Shown here piece after piece: positions 1 to 5,576 of a stretch of DNA of 6,257 nucleotides (positions within the stretch are counted from its first letter, which is position 1; each line of letters begins with the position of its first letter). This DNA comes from Chitinophagales bacterium (GTDB lineage Bacteria > Bacteroidota > Bacteroidia > Chitinophagales > Chitinophagaceae), in NCBI GenBank assembly GCA_015654495.1, contig JAATGW010000526.1, forward strand, positions 1 to 6,257, read 5' to 3'. The notes below the pieces were generated by a model that ran no database searches, was not told where the DNA came from, and was given only the letters and a program-made list of their open reading frames with translations. The translations under genes were made by a program, and so were the position numbers.

Positions 1-1
1 T

Positions 2-166
2 AATTGCAGGCGTATTAGAATTAGTGGCACTTCTATTAAAGCTCTTTGGGGTGCAGGGCTGGCTCTGATTACATTTGACCAGGGCAATTTATTAGTAATT
101 TATGATGAATTATTTGATGGTTTGATTTTGATAATTTTTTTGATTAATATCTCCAGGTTGGCATGA
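2..166 (+). CDS. Possible 3' end of an unrecognised gene cut by the left edge
   Basis: This reading frame is open from the left edge for 54 codons and ends at a TGA at 164-166. The other two + frames are broken by stops at position 1 and at 66-68. The peptide has a GAGLALITFDQGN stretch and a hydrophobic end (LILIIFLINISRLA) that could be a C-terminal membrane helix. I do not recognise a family. The main support is context: the stop lies about 20 nt before the left arm of element E1, as the stops of the other cassette genes lie just before their elements. An open stretch of 54 codons can occur by chance, so this is a weak call. Confidence 0.3.
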   Translation, partial: NCRRIRISGTSIKALWGAGLALITFDQGNLLVIYDELFDGLILIIFLINISRLA

Positions 167-187
167 AATCTTTTCTCAGTACGACTG

Positions 188-377
188 CTAACAAAAGTAT
201 TGCTGCAAGTGGGGTGGGAGGTTAAACATCTGCAGCTTGCATTGTTGCACCTCGGTGCAGGCCTGACGAATAACTATTTGGCTTTTTGTTGTTAACTTCA
301 TCTTCATATTTCAATTGGAAAGCCGTTCCGGGCTGTATGTTATAAAATATCCAACCTGCAGCAATACCTGTTAGTTG
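188..377 (+). repeat. attC-like hairpin element E1
   Basis: This is the first of a family of intergenic elements. It has strong terminal inverted repeats. CTAACA (188-193) and GTATTGCTGCA (197-207) on the left match TGCAGCAATAC (357-367) and TGTTAG (369-374) on the right. The spacers differ (3 nt left, 1 nt right), so the fold would leave unpaired bases, as in attC sites. Inside it carries the family's left core AACATC (225-230) and the shared motif GCCTGACGAATAA (261-273). The right core is GTTAGTTG (370-377). The rmuC-like gene starts 45 nt further on. A minus-strand open frame across it is a by-product of the repeats and not a gene. Confidence 0.7.
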
Positions 378-422
378 TGCGTCATCATAAAGCGACACCC
401 TAAAAATTAAAGCAATATTCAA

Positions 423-2045
423 ATGGAAATTATTTCAATCGTAATTGGACTTCTAGCTGGAAGCGTAATTGCTTACATAATCTTCTATTTATTCAACAAG
501 ACTAAAACCGTTTCAGCAATACAATTCAAAGAATTAAACTCAAAATATATCGAAGCAAATTCAACAGTTAAAATACTTGAAGAGAAAACAAACAATTTAC
601 AGACAACAAACACAGACCTAAATACAAAACTAAACACAAAGGAAACTGAATATGCCAATATATTAATAAAATTATCTTCAACAGAAACACAACTAAAAAA
701 TGAAGAGGCAAAAATTTCAGACCTTAATTTAAAGTTGAAAACAGAAATTGATAGCAACAAAAATCAACAGGAAGAAATAAACAAACACAAGCAAAAGATT
801 TCGGAATTAAATGCTAATAACAACTCAATTTCTGATAACCTCAGCAGGTATAGTATTGCAAATGACAAACAAACAAAACAGATAGAAGATTTATCTCTAA
901 AACTAATAGACTTAATTTCACAATTGAGCACATTAACAGCAAATAATAGTTCTCTAACTGATAAACTCAATACTCAAAAAGCAGAAGTTGAGGAGTTGCA
1001 AAAAACTGCACACTTGCAATTTGAAACAATAGCCAATAAACTTTTTGAAGAAAAATCATCAAAATTCACGGAAACAAACAAAATCAATCTGGAAAATTTA
1101 CTAAATCCTTTAAAAGAAGATATTGGGAAATTCAAAACAAAAGTTGAAGAAACCCATACTGAAGACACAAAGCAAAGAGTTTCTCTTGAAGAACGAATTA
1201 AAGGATTAATAGACCAAACAAACAGAGTAAGTACAGAAGCAAATAATTTAGCGACGGCGCTAAAAGGCAAACCACAAAAAAGAGGAAATTGGGGTGAAAT
1301 GATTTTAGAAAGAATCCTGGAAATGTCTGGTTTAACTAAAGACCGTGAATATTTTGTTCAAGGCAGCATTAAAGACGAAGAAGGAAATAATTTAAGACCT
1401 GATATAAGAATCAACTTGCCCGACCAGAGAGTAATAATGATAGACTCAAAAGTTTCATTGGTAGCATATGACAATTTTTCTTCGACTGAAAATATAGAAG
1501 AACAGAAAATCTATTTGGCAAAACATTTAGAATCAACTAATGCACATATCGAACAATTAAGTAGTAAGAATTATGACAATTTGGTAAGTTCATTAGACTT
1601 TACGATGATGTTCATTCCAATTGAACCAGCCTATATGATTACAATTCAATCTGATCAAAATATTTGGGCCCGTGCATACGAAAAACGAATTTTACTTGTT
1701 AGTCCTACAAATCTAATTGCCTGCCTAAAACTATTTTCGGATTTATGGAAGCGGGATAATCAAAGTAAGAATGCTTTAAAAATTGTTAAGCAGGGCGAAG
1801 CCCTGTATGACAAATTTGTAACTTTCACCAAAACTTTTGAAGAAGTTGGCAATAGCATAAAAAGCAGTCAGGAAAAGTATGAAAAAGCATTAGGACAATT
1901 AAAAGAAGGCAGAGGAAATTTAATTAATCAAGGTGTACAGTTTAAAAATTTGGGACTAAAATCAGACAAGCGATTTTCAGAAAACTTATTAGCCGAAAGC
2001 GCAGAATACACCGAAGAAACAGAAACGAAAGATGACCACGAATAA
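423..2045 (+). CDS. rmuC: RmuC family protein (DNA recombination protein RmuC)
   Basis: The product is a 540-aa RmuC-family protein, a family proposed to act in DNA recombination and to limit inversions at short inverted repeats. An N-terminal membrane anchor (about residues 4-24, IISIVIGLLAGSVIAYIIFY) is followed by a long coiled coil (about 30-280). The RmuC core then begins at KGKPQKRGNWGE (281-292). Hallmarks of this nuclease-like fold are RPDIRINLP (325-333), VIMIDSKVSLVAY (337-349), FIPIEPAY (397-404) and ILLVSPTNLI (423-432). Length and domain order are those of a complete member, and no frameshift is visible. The ATG at 423 places the membrane helix right at the N terminus, as expected. 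There is no clear Shine-Dalgarno and no convincing promoter between E1 and the start. RmuC is usually a stand-alone chromosomal gene; here it sits between two hairpin elements like a cassette, so it may be a second, mobile copy (inference). Confidence 0.93.
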   Translation: MEIISIVIGLLAGSVIAYIIFYLFNKTKTVSAIQFKELNSKYIEANSTVKILEEKTNNLQTTNTDLNTKLNTKETEYANILIKLSSTETQLKNEEAKISDLNLKLKTEIDSNKNQQEEINKHKQKISELNANNNSISDNLSRYSIANDKQTKQIEDLSLKLIDLISQLSTLTANNSSLTDKLNTQKAEVEELQKTAHLQFETIANKLFEEKSSKFTETNKINLENLLNPLKEDIGKFKTKVEETHTEDTKQRVSLEERIKGLIDQTNRVSTEANNLATALKGKPQKRGNWGEMILERILEMSGLTKDREYFVQGSIKDEEGNNLRPDIRINLPDQRVIMIDSKVSLVAYDNFSSTENIEEQKIYLAKHLESTNAHIEQLSSKNYDNLVSSLDFTMMFIPIEPAYMITIQSDQNIWARAYEKRILLVSPTNLIACLKLFSDLWKRDNQSKNALKIVKQGEALYDKFVTFTKTFEEVGNSIKSSQEKYEKALGQLKEGRGNLINQGVQFKNLGLKSDKRFSENLLAESAEYTEETETKDDHE

Positions 2046-2048
2046 AAC

Positions 2049-2251
2049 AACGAACACACAACATCAGCTGCTGCTATGCTGGCTTAAGAATCTAAACTGA
2101 TCGTTCCGCTCGCTTATCGTCTGCAGTCCGGGCCGGACGAATAAAGCTGATCAACGGAATATAAAATCAACTCCATTAGCTTTATTAGCAGCGGTTCGGA
2201 CTGAAGAGTCACGGAATACCAGCACAGCAGAAAGCCCCAAACCGTTAGCTG
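2049..2251 (+). repeat. attC-like hairpin element E2
   Basis: The element begins 4 nt after the rmuC stop. It contains nested inverted repeats around one centre: CTGCTATGCTGG (2071-2082) with CCAGCACAGCAG (2219-2230, 11 of 12 paired), CAGTCCG (2124-2130) with CGGACTG (2197-2203), and AATAAAGCT (2140-2148) with AGCTTTATT (2178-2186). Much of the element could therefore fold as a single long hairpin. The left core is CACACAACATCAGC with AAC at 2060-2062. The shared motif GCCGGACGAATAA is at 2132-2144. The right core is GTTAGCTG (2244-2251). A minus-strand frame over this region is not a credible gene. Confidence 0.75.
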
Positions 2252-2276
2252 CGATTTCCCCCACCCAAAATAATAG

Positions 2277-2307
2277 TTGCACTAAAGGGCAACATTTCCT
2301 ACCTTTG
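2277..2307 (+). promoter_or_regulatory. Bacteroidota-type promoter of the higBA-like operon
   Basis: A TTG (-33 element) at 2277-2279 is followed 20 nt later by TACCTTTG (2300-2307), an exact match to the TAnnTTTG -7 element of Bacteroidota primary-sigma promoters. It lies between the right core of E2 and the toxin reading frame, so the toxin-antitoxin module carries its own promoter. The expected transcription start falls within a few bases of the GTG at 2313, which would make the message nearly leaderless. As in most HigBA systems the antitoxin probably represses here (inference); no clear operator palindrome is visible. Confidence 0.7.
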
Positions 2308-2312
2308 TATTT

Positions 2313-2660
2313 GTGAGTAATAAGAAGATTCGATCGGTAATATTCTATAAGGATTATTTTCAGGAGTTCTTTGCCAGACAAAGAGAGAAAGTAAAATTGA
2401 AGATTGTATGGACGTTGGAGTTAATTTAAGAGCTGTATAAAATTCCGGAGACATATCTGAAACATCTGGAAGGAACTGACGGACTTTATGAGATACGAAT
2501 TCAAGTTGGTGGCGACATATTCAGGATTTTCTGTTTTTTTGACAAAGGAAATTTGGTTGTCGTAATAAACGGCTTCCAAAAGAAGGATCAGAAAACACCA
2601 AAGAAGGAAATTGATAGAGCTTTGAAAATAAAAAAAGATTATGAAGACGAAAAAAAGTAA
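2313..2660 (+). pseudogene. higB: HigB/RelE-type toxin gene with an in-frame stop (disrupted)
   Basis: Read from the GTG at 2313, the frame encodes SNKKIRSVIFYKDYFQEFF and continues KVKLKIVWTLELI, then meets TAA at 2427-2429 after 38 codons. The same frame resumes with ELYKIPETYLKHLEGTDG, GLYEIRIQVGGDIFRIFCFFDKGN and NGFQKKDQKTPKKEIDRALKIKKDY, and ends at TAA 2658-2660. The two parts together (about 114 residues) match the length and motif order of phage-Gp49/HigB-like mRNA interferases, ribosome-dependent toxins of the RelE fold. There is no frameshift; one nonsense codon breaks it, most simply a GAA-to-TAA change in an LIEEL-like helix (inference from family pattern). The end overlaps the antitoxin gene by 20 nt, the usual toxin-first HigBA order. 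Unless the stop is read through, no active toxin is made. Confidence 0.85.
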
Positions 2661-3069
2661 CATATCAACCTTAGAACAATTTAAGGATCGCAATTATGGA
2701 AAACGAGGTTCCCGAAAGAGGGAGGAGCTGGAGTCTGGATATGAAAATTTTAAAATCGGCGTTTTGATTCAGGAAGCACGACTCGAAAAAGGGCTTACTC
2801 AGGAAGAGCTTGCTGAAAAAGTCGGTACGACAAAATCATACATTTCTAAAATTGAGAATAACATCAAGGAAGTCAGACTTTCTACGTTGCAGAAAATTGT
2901 TGAGCTAGGTTTGGATGGACACCTCCAACTTTCAATCAGACTTTGGTGTAAGAAAGAAGAACGGCCGCTAACATCAGCTCACGCAGAACGGGTTACAGAA
3001 AATGCAATCGATCCGCCGCGACTGAGAATTTTGACCCAGCGACAGTACCTGCCTGCCGCAACAACTTGA
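2641..3069 (+). CDS. higA: HigA-type antitoxin, Xre/HTH_3 family, with a foreign C-terminal tail
   Basis: The product is a 142-aa DNA-binding antitoxin. Residues about 41-95 form a Cro/C1 helix-turn-helix, with the core LTQEELAEKVGTTKSYISKIE at 52-72 and the following helix LSTLQKIVELGLDG. In the family it binds and neutralises the upstream RelE-like toxin and represses the operon. The N-terminal 40 residues (MKTKKSNISTLEQFKDRNYG, then a basic stretch) are typical of HigA partners of Gp49-like toxins. Such antitoxins normally end soon after a GHLQLSIRL-like strand, here at 93-101. From residue 109 onward the codons lie inside hairpin element E3, so about 34 residues, including the stop, come from the element and are not expected to be a conserved domain. 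The gene overlaps the toxin frame by 20 nt and shares its promoter. Confidence 0.88.
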   Translation: MKTKKSNISTLEQFKDRNYGKRGSRKREELESGYENFKIGVLIQEARLEKGLTQEELAEKVGTTKSYISKIENNIKEVRLSTLQKIVELGLDGHLQLSIRLWCKKEERPLTSAHAERVTENAIDPPRLRILTQRQYLPAATT

Positions 3070-3126
3070 AGCCGGAGGCAGACGAATTAAAATATCCGTA
3101 CTGCTTAAACCCGTTCACGTTAGCTC
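2964..3126 (+). repeat. attC-like hairpin element E3
   Basis: The outermost bases GCTAAC (2967-2972) and GTTAGC (3119-3124) are perfect reverse complements. Inside them are GAACGGGTT (2986-2994) with AACCCGTTC (3108-3116), CAGTAC (3043-3048) with GTACTG (3098-3103), and CTGCCTGCCG (3049-3058) with CGGAGGCAG (3073-3081, one bulged base). The left core is GCTAACATCAGC; the shared motif here is GGCAGACGAATTAA (3077-3090). The element overlaps the 3' end of the higA-like gene and supplies its stop codon at 3067-3069. The next gene starts 11 nt after the right core. Confidence 0.78.
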
Positions 3127-3134
3127 CAATCCAT

Positions 3135-3335
3135 ATGGCACCAATCATTAATTTTATTTTTCCTGCTTCATTTTTGGCTGCACTTGTAATTCTGATTGTT
3201 TCAATAGCTACCTATTTTAAAAGCAAAGGGATTGAAAATCAGAAAAAAAGAAGAAGAGCAATGATCGCTGGCGTAATTTCTATTTTATATATTATAGCAA
3301 TGTTTACCTTTCTTTCCATGAAAAACAGACAATAA
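3135..3335 (+). CDS. Small two-helix membrane protein, unrecognised
   Basis: From the ATG at 3135 the product is 66 aa. A first hydrophobic helix (about residues 5-28, INFIFPASFLAALVILIVSIATYF) is followed by a short basic loop (KSKGIENQKKRRR, 29-41) and a second helix (about 42-60, AMIAGVISILYIIAMFTFL). The positive-inside rule puts the loop in the cytoplasm. The frame stays open upstream to an ATG at 3066, but those 23 codons lie inside hairpin element E3, so I place the start at 3135, just after the element's right core. No family is recognised. The gene ends 5 nt before the next reading frame, so the two are probably co-transcribed. Small proteins of this shape occur among membrane-active toxins and regulatory peptides, but nothing here shows which. 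Confidence 0.65.
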   Translation: MAPIINFIFPASFLAALVILIVSIATYFKSKGIENQKKRRRAMIAGVISILYIIAMFTFLSMKNRQ

Positions 3336-3340
3336 TATCT

Positions 3341-3952
3341 TTGTACATTTTTGAAGACATCGTATACAAAAGTAAATATGAACCCCGATTGGGGGGATAT
3401 AGAATCATATGCACATTTGATTCATTACGTATGCTGACAGAAAAGGAATTAAATAAAATATTCTCATGGTTACCTTATAGCGAGGATTGGGCTATCGGTG
3501 ATGTTAGAAAAAACAATTCTTACTATGACAATCTGATTTTTGAGATTAACAATAATCCCAATTTTCAAACTTATTATTCTCAAGAAGGTGGGTTTACAAA
3601 TTATTTAGAATTCTATTGTTATCCGATTAAACACCAACAAGGGAGAATCAATTCTATAATAGTTTGTGTTAGTCTATGTGCGCCGATTGTGTGTTATGGA
3701 CAAACGTCGATAACGATCGATCCGAATTTCATCTCGCACAATTTTTTAGCTATAGAAAATGTCTTGTTGGTTCCGGATGACAATCTTAAACATATTGAAA
3801 AAGAAATCAGAACAATACTAAATAAAAATAAACTTGTGTTAATCGATAAAGAATTCGCAAGTCAGGATCTGCCTGATGAAGTCTATGGGAAGATGGAGAA
3901 TCTGAACGAAGGAGAAAAGTATTTACATGGACTTTTCCAATGGATTGACTAG
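3341..3952 (+). CDS. Unrecognised 203-aa protein, probable TTG start
   Basis: The frame runs from a TTG at 3341 (first residues MYIFEDIVYKSKYEPRLGGYRIICTF if initiated there) to TAG at 3950-3952. The first ATG in frame is 90 nt later at 3431 and would remove a well-ordered N-terminal stretch, so TTG is preferred; no Shine-Dalgarno supports either. The protein looks soluble and acidic to neutral, with alternating strand and helix segments, including SIIVCVSLCAPIVCYG and HIEKEIRTILNKNKLVLIDKE. No signal peptide or long membrane segment is apparent, and I recognise no family. It lies 5 nt after the two-helix protein with no element between them, so the pair may be one two-gene cassette. A truncated element follows it. 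Confidence 0.68.
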   Translation: MYIFEDIVYKSKYEPRLGGYRIICTFDSLRMLTEKELNKIFSWLPYSEDWAIGDVRKNNSYYDNLIFEINNNPNFQTYYSQEGGFTNYLEFYCYPIKHQQGRINSIIVCVSLCAPIVCYGQTSITIDPNFISHNFLAIENVLLVPDDNLKHIEKEIRTILNKNKLVLIDKEFASQDLPDEVYGKMENLNEGEKYLHGLFQWID

Positions 3953-3960
3953 ACCTTCAT

Positions 3961-3980
3961 CCAACATCGGCTGCAATACG
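3961..3980 (+). repeat. Truncated attC-like element (left core only)
   Basis: CCAACATCGGCTGCAATACG is the family's left-core pattern (AACAT(C/T), then GCT, then TGCAATA), found 8 nt after the stop of the 203-aa gene. It compares with AACATCAGCTGC in E2 and with AACATT followed by TGCAATA in E4 and E5. The rest of the element, namely the hairpin, the GACGAATAA motif and the right core, is missing; the next start codon is 12 nt later. It looks like a deletion scar between two cassettes. Confidence 0.5.
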
Positions 3981-3992
3981 AAATTCACAATT

Positions 3993-4550
3993 ATGAAATT
4001 TTTTAATAAATTATTTCGGAATAAAAATACAAGTACCGAGGCAAATAAATACATGAACAATGGGGATCTTGAAGATTGGAATAATAAGTTTGTTTTAAAA
4101 AATATAGAAGTAAAAAACATTTTCATTAAGGCGCTCAATTTATACAATACAGAATTCTGCCAATGTGCTTACCCGAGATTTCAGCAAATTGTTGGAATTG
4201 ACTGTAGAGATTTCGGCGAATCATTCAAATGTTTTGATACAGACTTGCTGATTGACATAGTAAAGCCATCATTTTATTCTGAAAAAAGTACGCTTACTGA
4301 CGAATGCACAAATGAAAAATGGATATGTAAGAAATGCGGCTCCACATACGAATACGGCTGGTCTGATTTTAGCATTGCTGTTGACCGAAAAAAATTGAAA
4401 TTAGTCAAGTTGAATATTATTCCGCAAGGTAAAATGACAATTAAGCCAATTCCGATATTTATTGGGCTATATGGTTATTCATATCCTGCGAGGACTGAAA
4501 TTAACAGCGTGACATTAACTGAATTTGAAGAGTATATGACCGAGCGATGA
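3993..4550 (+). CDS. Unrecognised 185-aa protein with a CxxC knuckle
   Basis: The preferred start is the ATG at 3993 (MKFFNKLFRNKN). An in-frame ATG at 3927 would add 22 residues but would overlap the preceding gene and read through the element remnant. The product has seven cysteines: C56 and C58 (EFCQCAYPRF), C71, C80, C105, and C112 with C115 in WICKKCGSTYEYGWSDFS. The last pair resembles one half of a zinc ribbon, and C56/C58 or C105 could complete a metal site (inference). No membrane segment or signal peptide is apparent, and the family is not recognised. The TGA stop at 4548-4550 lies just before element E4, so the gene has the position of a single-gene cassette. Confidence 0.75.
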   Translation: MKFFNKLFRNKNTSTEANKYMNNGDLEDWNNKFVLKNIEVKNIFIKALNLYNTEFCQCAYPRFQQIVGIDCRDFGESFKCFDTDLLIDIVKPSFYSEKSTLTDECTNEKWICKKCGSTYEYGWSDFSIAVDRKKLKLVKLNIIPQGKMTIKPIPIFIGLYGYSYPARTEINSVTLTEFEEYMTER

Positions 4551-4554
4551 CTGT

Positions 4555-4784
4555 AACGCAGCCAACATTGACTCCTTTGCAATAAGGCCGACAGAATAAA
4601 TTATCGGCGTGCCGCAGGGAGAATTCTTACCCAGCAACAGAACCTGCCTGCTTACTGAGTCCTGTGGTCCGGCAAGCAGGCCCCGGCCTTGGCTTCTCAA
4701 TTTTAAGTTAGTACTTTGGCAACCGGTCCCGCGATCATACGGAACACAGAATCGCCTTATTGTGTGAAGCGGTCAGCGTTGTCC
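4555..4784 (+). repeat. attC-like hairpin element E4
   Basis: The element starts 5 nt after the preceding stop. Outer pairing is AACGC (4555-4559) with GCGTT (4776-4780). Next inside is CAATAAGGC (4580-4588) with GCCTTATTG (4754-4762), and the inner stem is GCCTGCTT (4646-4653) with AAGCAGGC (4674-4681). The left core is CCAACATTGAC (AAC at 4564-4566), the shared motif is GGCCGACAGAATAA (4586-4599), and the right core is GTTGTCC (4778-4784). Positions 4618-4774 are about 90% identical to 5365-5518 in E5. The stretch is visibly richer in G and C than the flanking genes. A minus-strand frame across it is not a gene. Confidence 0.75.
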
Positions 4785-4807
4785 ATTATGTTTTTCAACC
4801 AGCTTGA

Positions 4808-5299
4808 ATGATAAAAAGTATTGACCTGACTGACAAAGTCATTGCATATTCAGAAGTCCCAAATTTCGATCCTGATGATTGCATTGACTGGGCAATTGAA
4901 ATGCTTCTTTCCGGATTTGATTCAGCGACACTTCGTATACTGGCCGGACTTCAGAAACCAGTAAATTATTTTGAAGCAATCGAATGTTTAAAAAAATCAG
5001 GTAATGAATTAGGAATTGAAATTTTGACTGGTGACAAAGCTGTAAGAAGTTATACTGGTTATTACATAAAGAAAATGGCAGAGGGCCAGGCCATTAGAGA
5101 AAATCTTACTCTGGTATTTCAATATTCTCAAATGAGAGATTGTGAACCCATCGTTTATGATTTTTATTTATTGTATTGGGCTTGGCAAGACTTTGACCTA
5201 GGTCAGGAATTTTCGCCATATTGGGACAATTCAAATCCAAAAACTATTCAAACAATAGTTATGAATGAGGCAAAGAAATGGTTGGACAGATACAAATAA
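4808..5299 (+). CDS. Unrecognised 163-aa soluble protein
   Basis: The product is a 163-aa, mostly helical acidic protein beginning MIKSIDLTDKVIAYSEVPNFDPDDCIDWAIEM. Visible blocks are DWAIEMLLSGFDSATLRILAGLQKPVNYFEAIECL (28-61), a Tyr-rich middle (SYTGYYIKKM, 81-90), a YDFYLLYWAWQDFDLG stretch (117-132) and a C-terminal EAKKWLDRY helix. The regular WAIEML..G..S..L..LAGL pattern suggests a conserved family of small cytoplasmic proteins, but I cannot name it. No membrane helix or signal peptide is seen. The ATG at 4808 is 23 nt after the right core of E4, and the TAA at 5297-5299 abuts E5, so it is a clean single-gene cassette. I found no convincing promoter between E4 and the gene; TATGTTTT at 4787-4794 is only a weak -7-like match. 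Confidence 0.78.
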   Translation: MIKSIDLTDKVIAYSEVPNFDPDDCIDWAIEMLLSGFDSATLRILAGLQKPVNYFEAIECLKKSGNELGIEILTGDKAVRSYTGYYIKKMAEGQAIRENLTLVFQYSQMRDCEPIVYDFYLLYWAWQDFDLGQEFSPYWDNSNPKTIQTIVMNEAKKWLDRYK

Positions 5300-5534
5300 C
5301 ATTACACACAACATTGGTTCCTATGCAATACTGACCGAAGAATATGCCATCAGTCCGCTCCGATGGAGAATTCTGATCCACCAACAGAACCTGCCAGCTC
5401 ACTGAGTCCTGTGGACCGGCAGGCCCCGGCCTTGGCTTCTCAACCTTAAGTTAGTAATTTGGCAAACGGCCCCCGCGAGCATACAGAACACAGAATCGCC
5501 TTATTGTGTGAAGCCGTCCTCCTTGTGGGTAATG
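5300..5534 (+). repeat. attC-like hairpin element E5
   Basis: The element begins at the base after the stop codon of the 163-aa gene. Its ends CATTACACACAA (5300-5311) and TTGTGGGTAATG (5523-5534) pair at 11 of 12 positions. Inside are CAATA (5326-5330) facing TATTG and an inner stem CCTGCC (5390-5395) with GGCAGG (5418-5423). Positions 5365-5518 match 4618-4774 of E4 at about 90%, with one 4-nt and one 1-nt gap. The 4-nt gap falls in the inner stem, which re-forms in both copies from different bases, suggesting selection on folding. The left core is CACACAACATTGG; the right core CTTGTGGG lacks the usual first G. The remaining 42 nt up to the next start show no recognisable signal. Confidence 0.75.
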
Positions 5535-5576
5535 AACAATAGTCCGAAACCACCTTAACTACTGACAAGAATCACA

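Noticed and set aside
222..422. Minus-strand open frame of 66 codons
   Set aside because: It covers element E1, whose inverted repeats explain the open frame; the peptide has no family-like pattern and lies opposite the leader of the RmuC gene.
485..1270. Three minus-strand open frames under the RmuC gene
   Set aside because: They are antisense shadows of Lys/Asn-rich coiled-coil codons, giving Phe/Ser/Leu-rich peptides with no real motif.
2151..2381. Minus-strand open frame
   Set aside because: It spans the right half of E2, the promoter and the start of the toxin gene, all better explained on the + strand.
2421..2693. Minus-strand open frame of 90 codons
   Set aside because: It lies opposite the clearly recognisable HigB-like reading frame and the start of the antitoxin.
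3066..3134. Upstream ATG for the two-helix membrane protein
   Set aside because: The extra 23 codons lie within hairpin element E3 and simply translate its right arm.
3336..3343. TATCTTTG, a match to the TAnnTTTG -7 element
   Set aside because: There is no TTG at the proper -33 distance, and transcription would begin after the TTG start codon at 3341, so it probably is not the promoter of that gene.
3927..3992. Upstream ATG for the 185-aa protein
   Set aside because: It would overlap the preceding gene and read through the element remnant; MKFFNKLF at 3993 is a more natural start.
4515..4700. Minus-strand open frame of 61 codons
   Set aside because: It covers element E4, which is repeated in E5; the frame is a by-product of the GC-rich hairpin.
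4555..5534. E4 and E5 as ends of a transposon or insertion sequence
   Set aside because: They are direct, not inverted, copies; the gene between them does not resemble a transposase; and related elements flank other genes too.
188..5534. CRISPR array
   Set aside because: The repeats are long, divergent and separated by whole genes, not by short uniform spacers.
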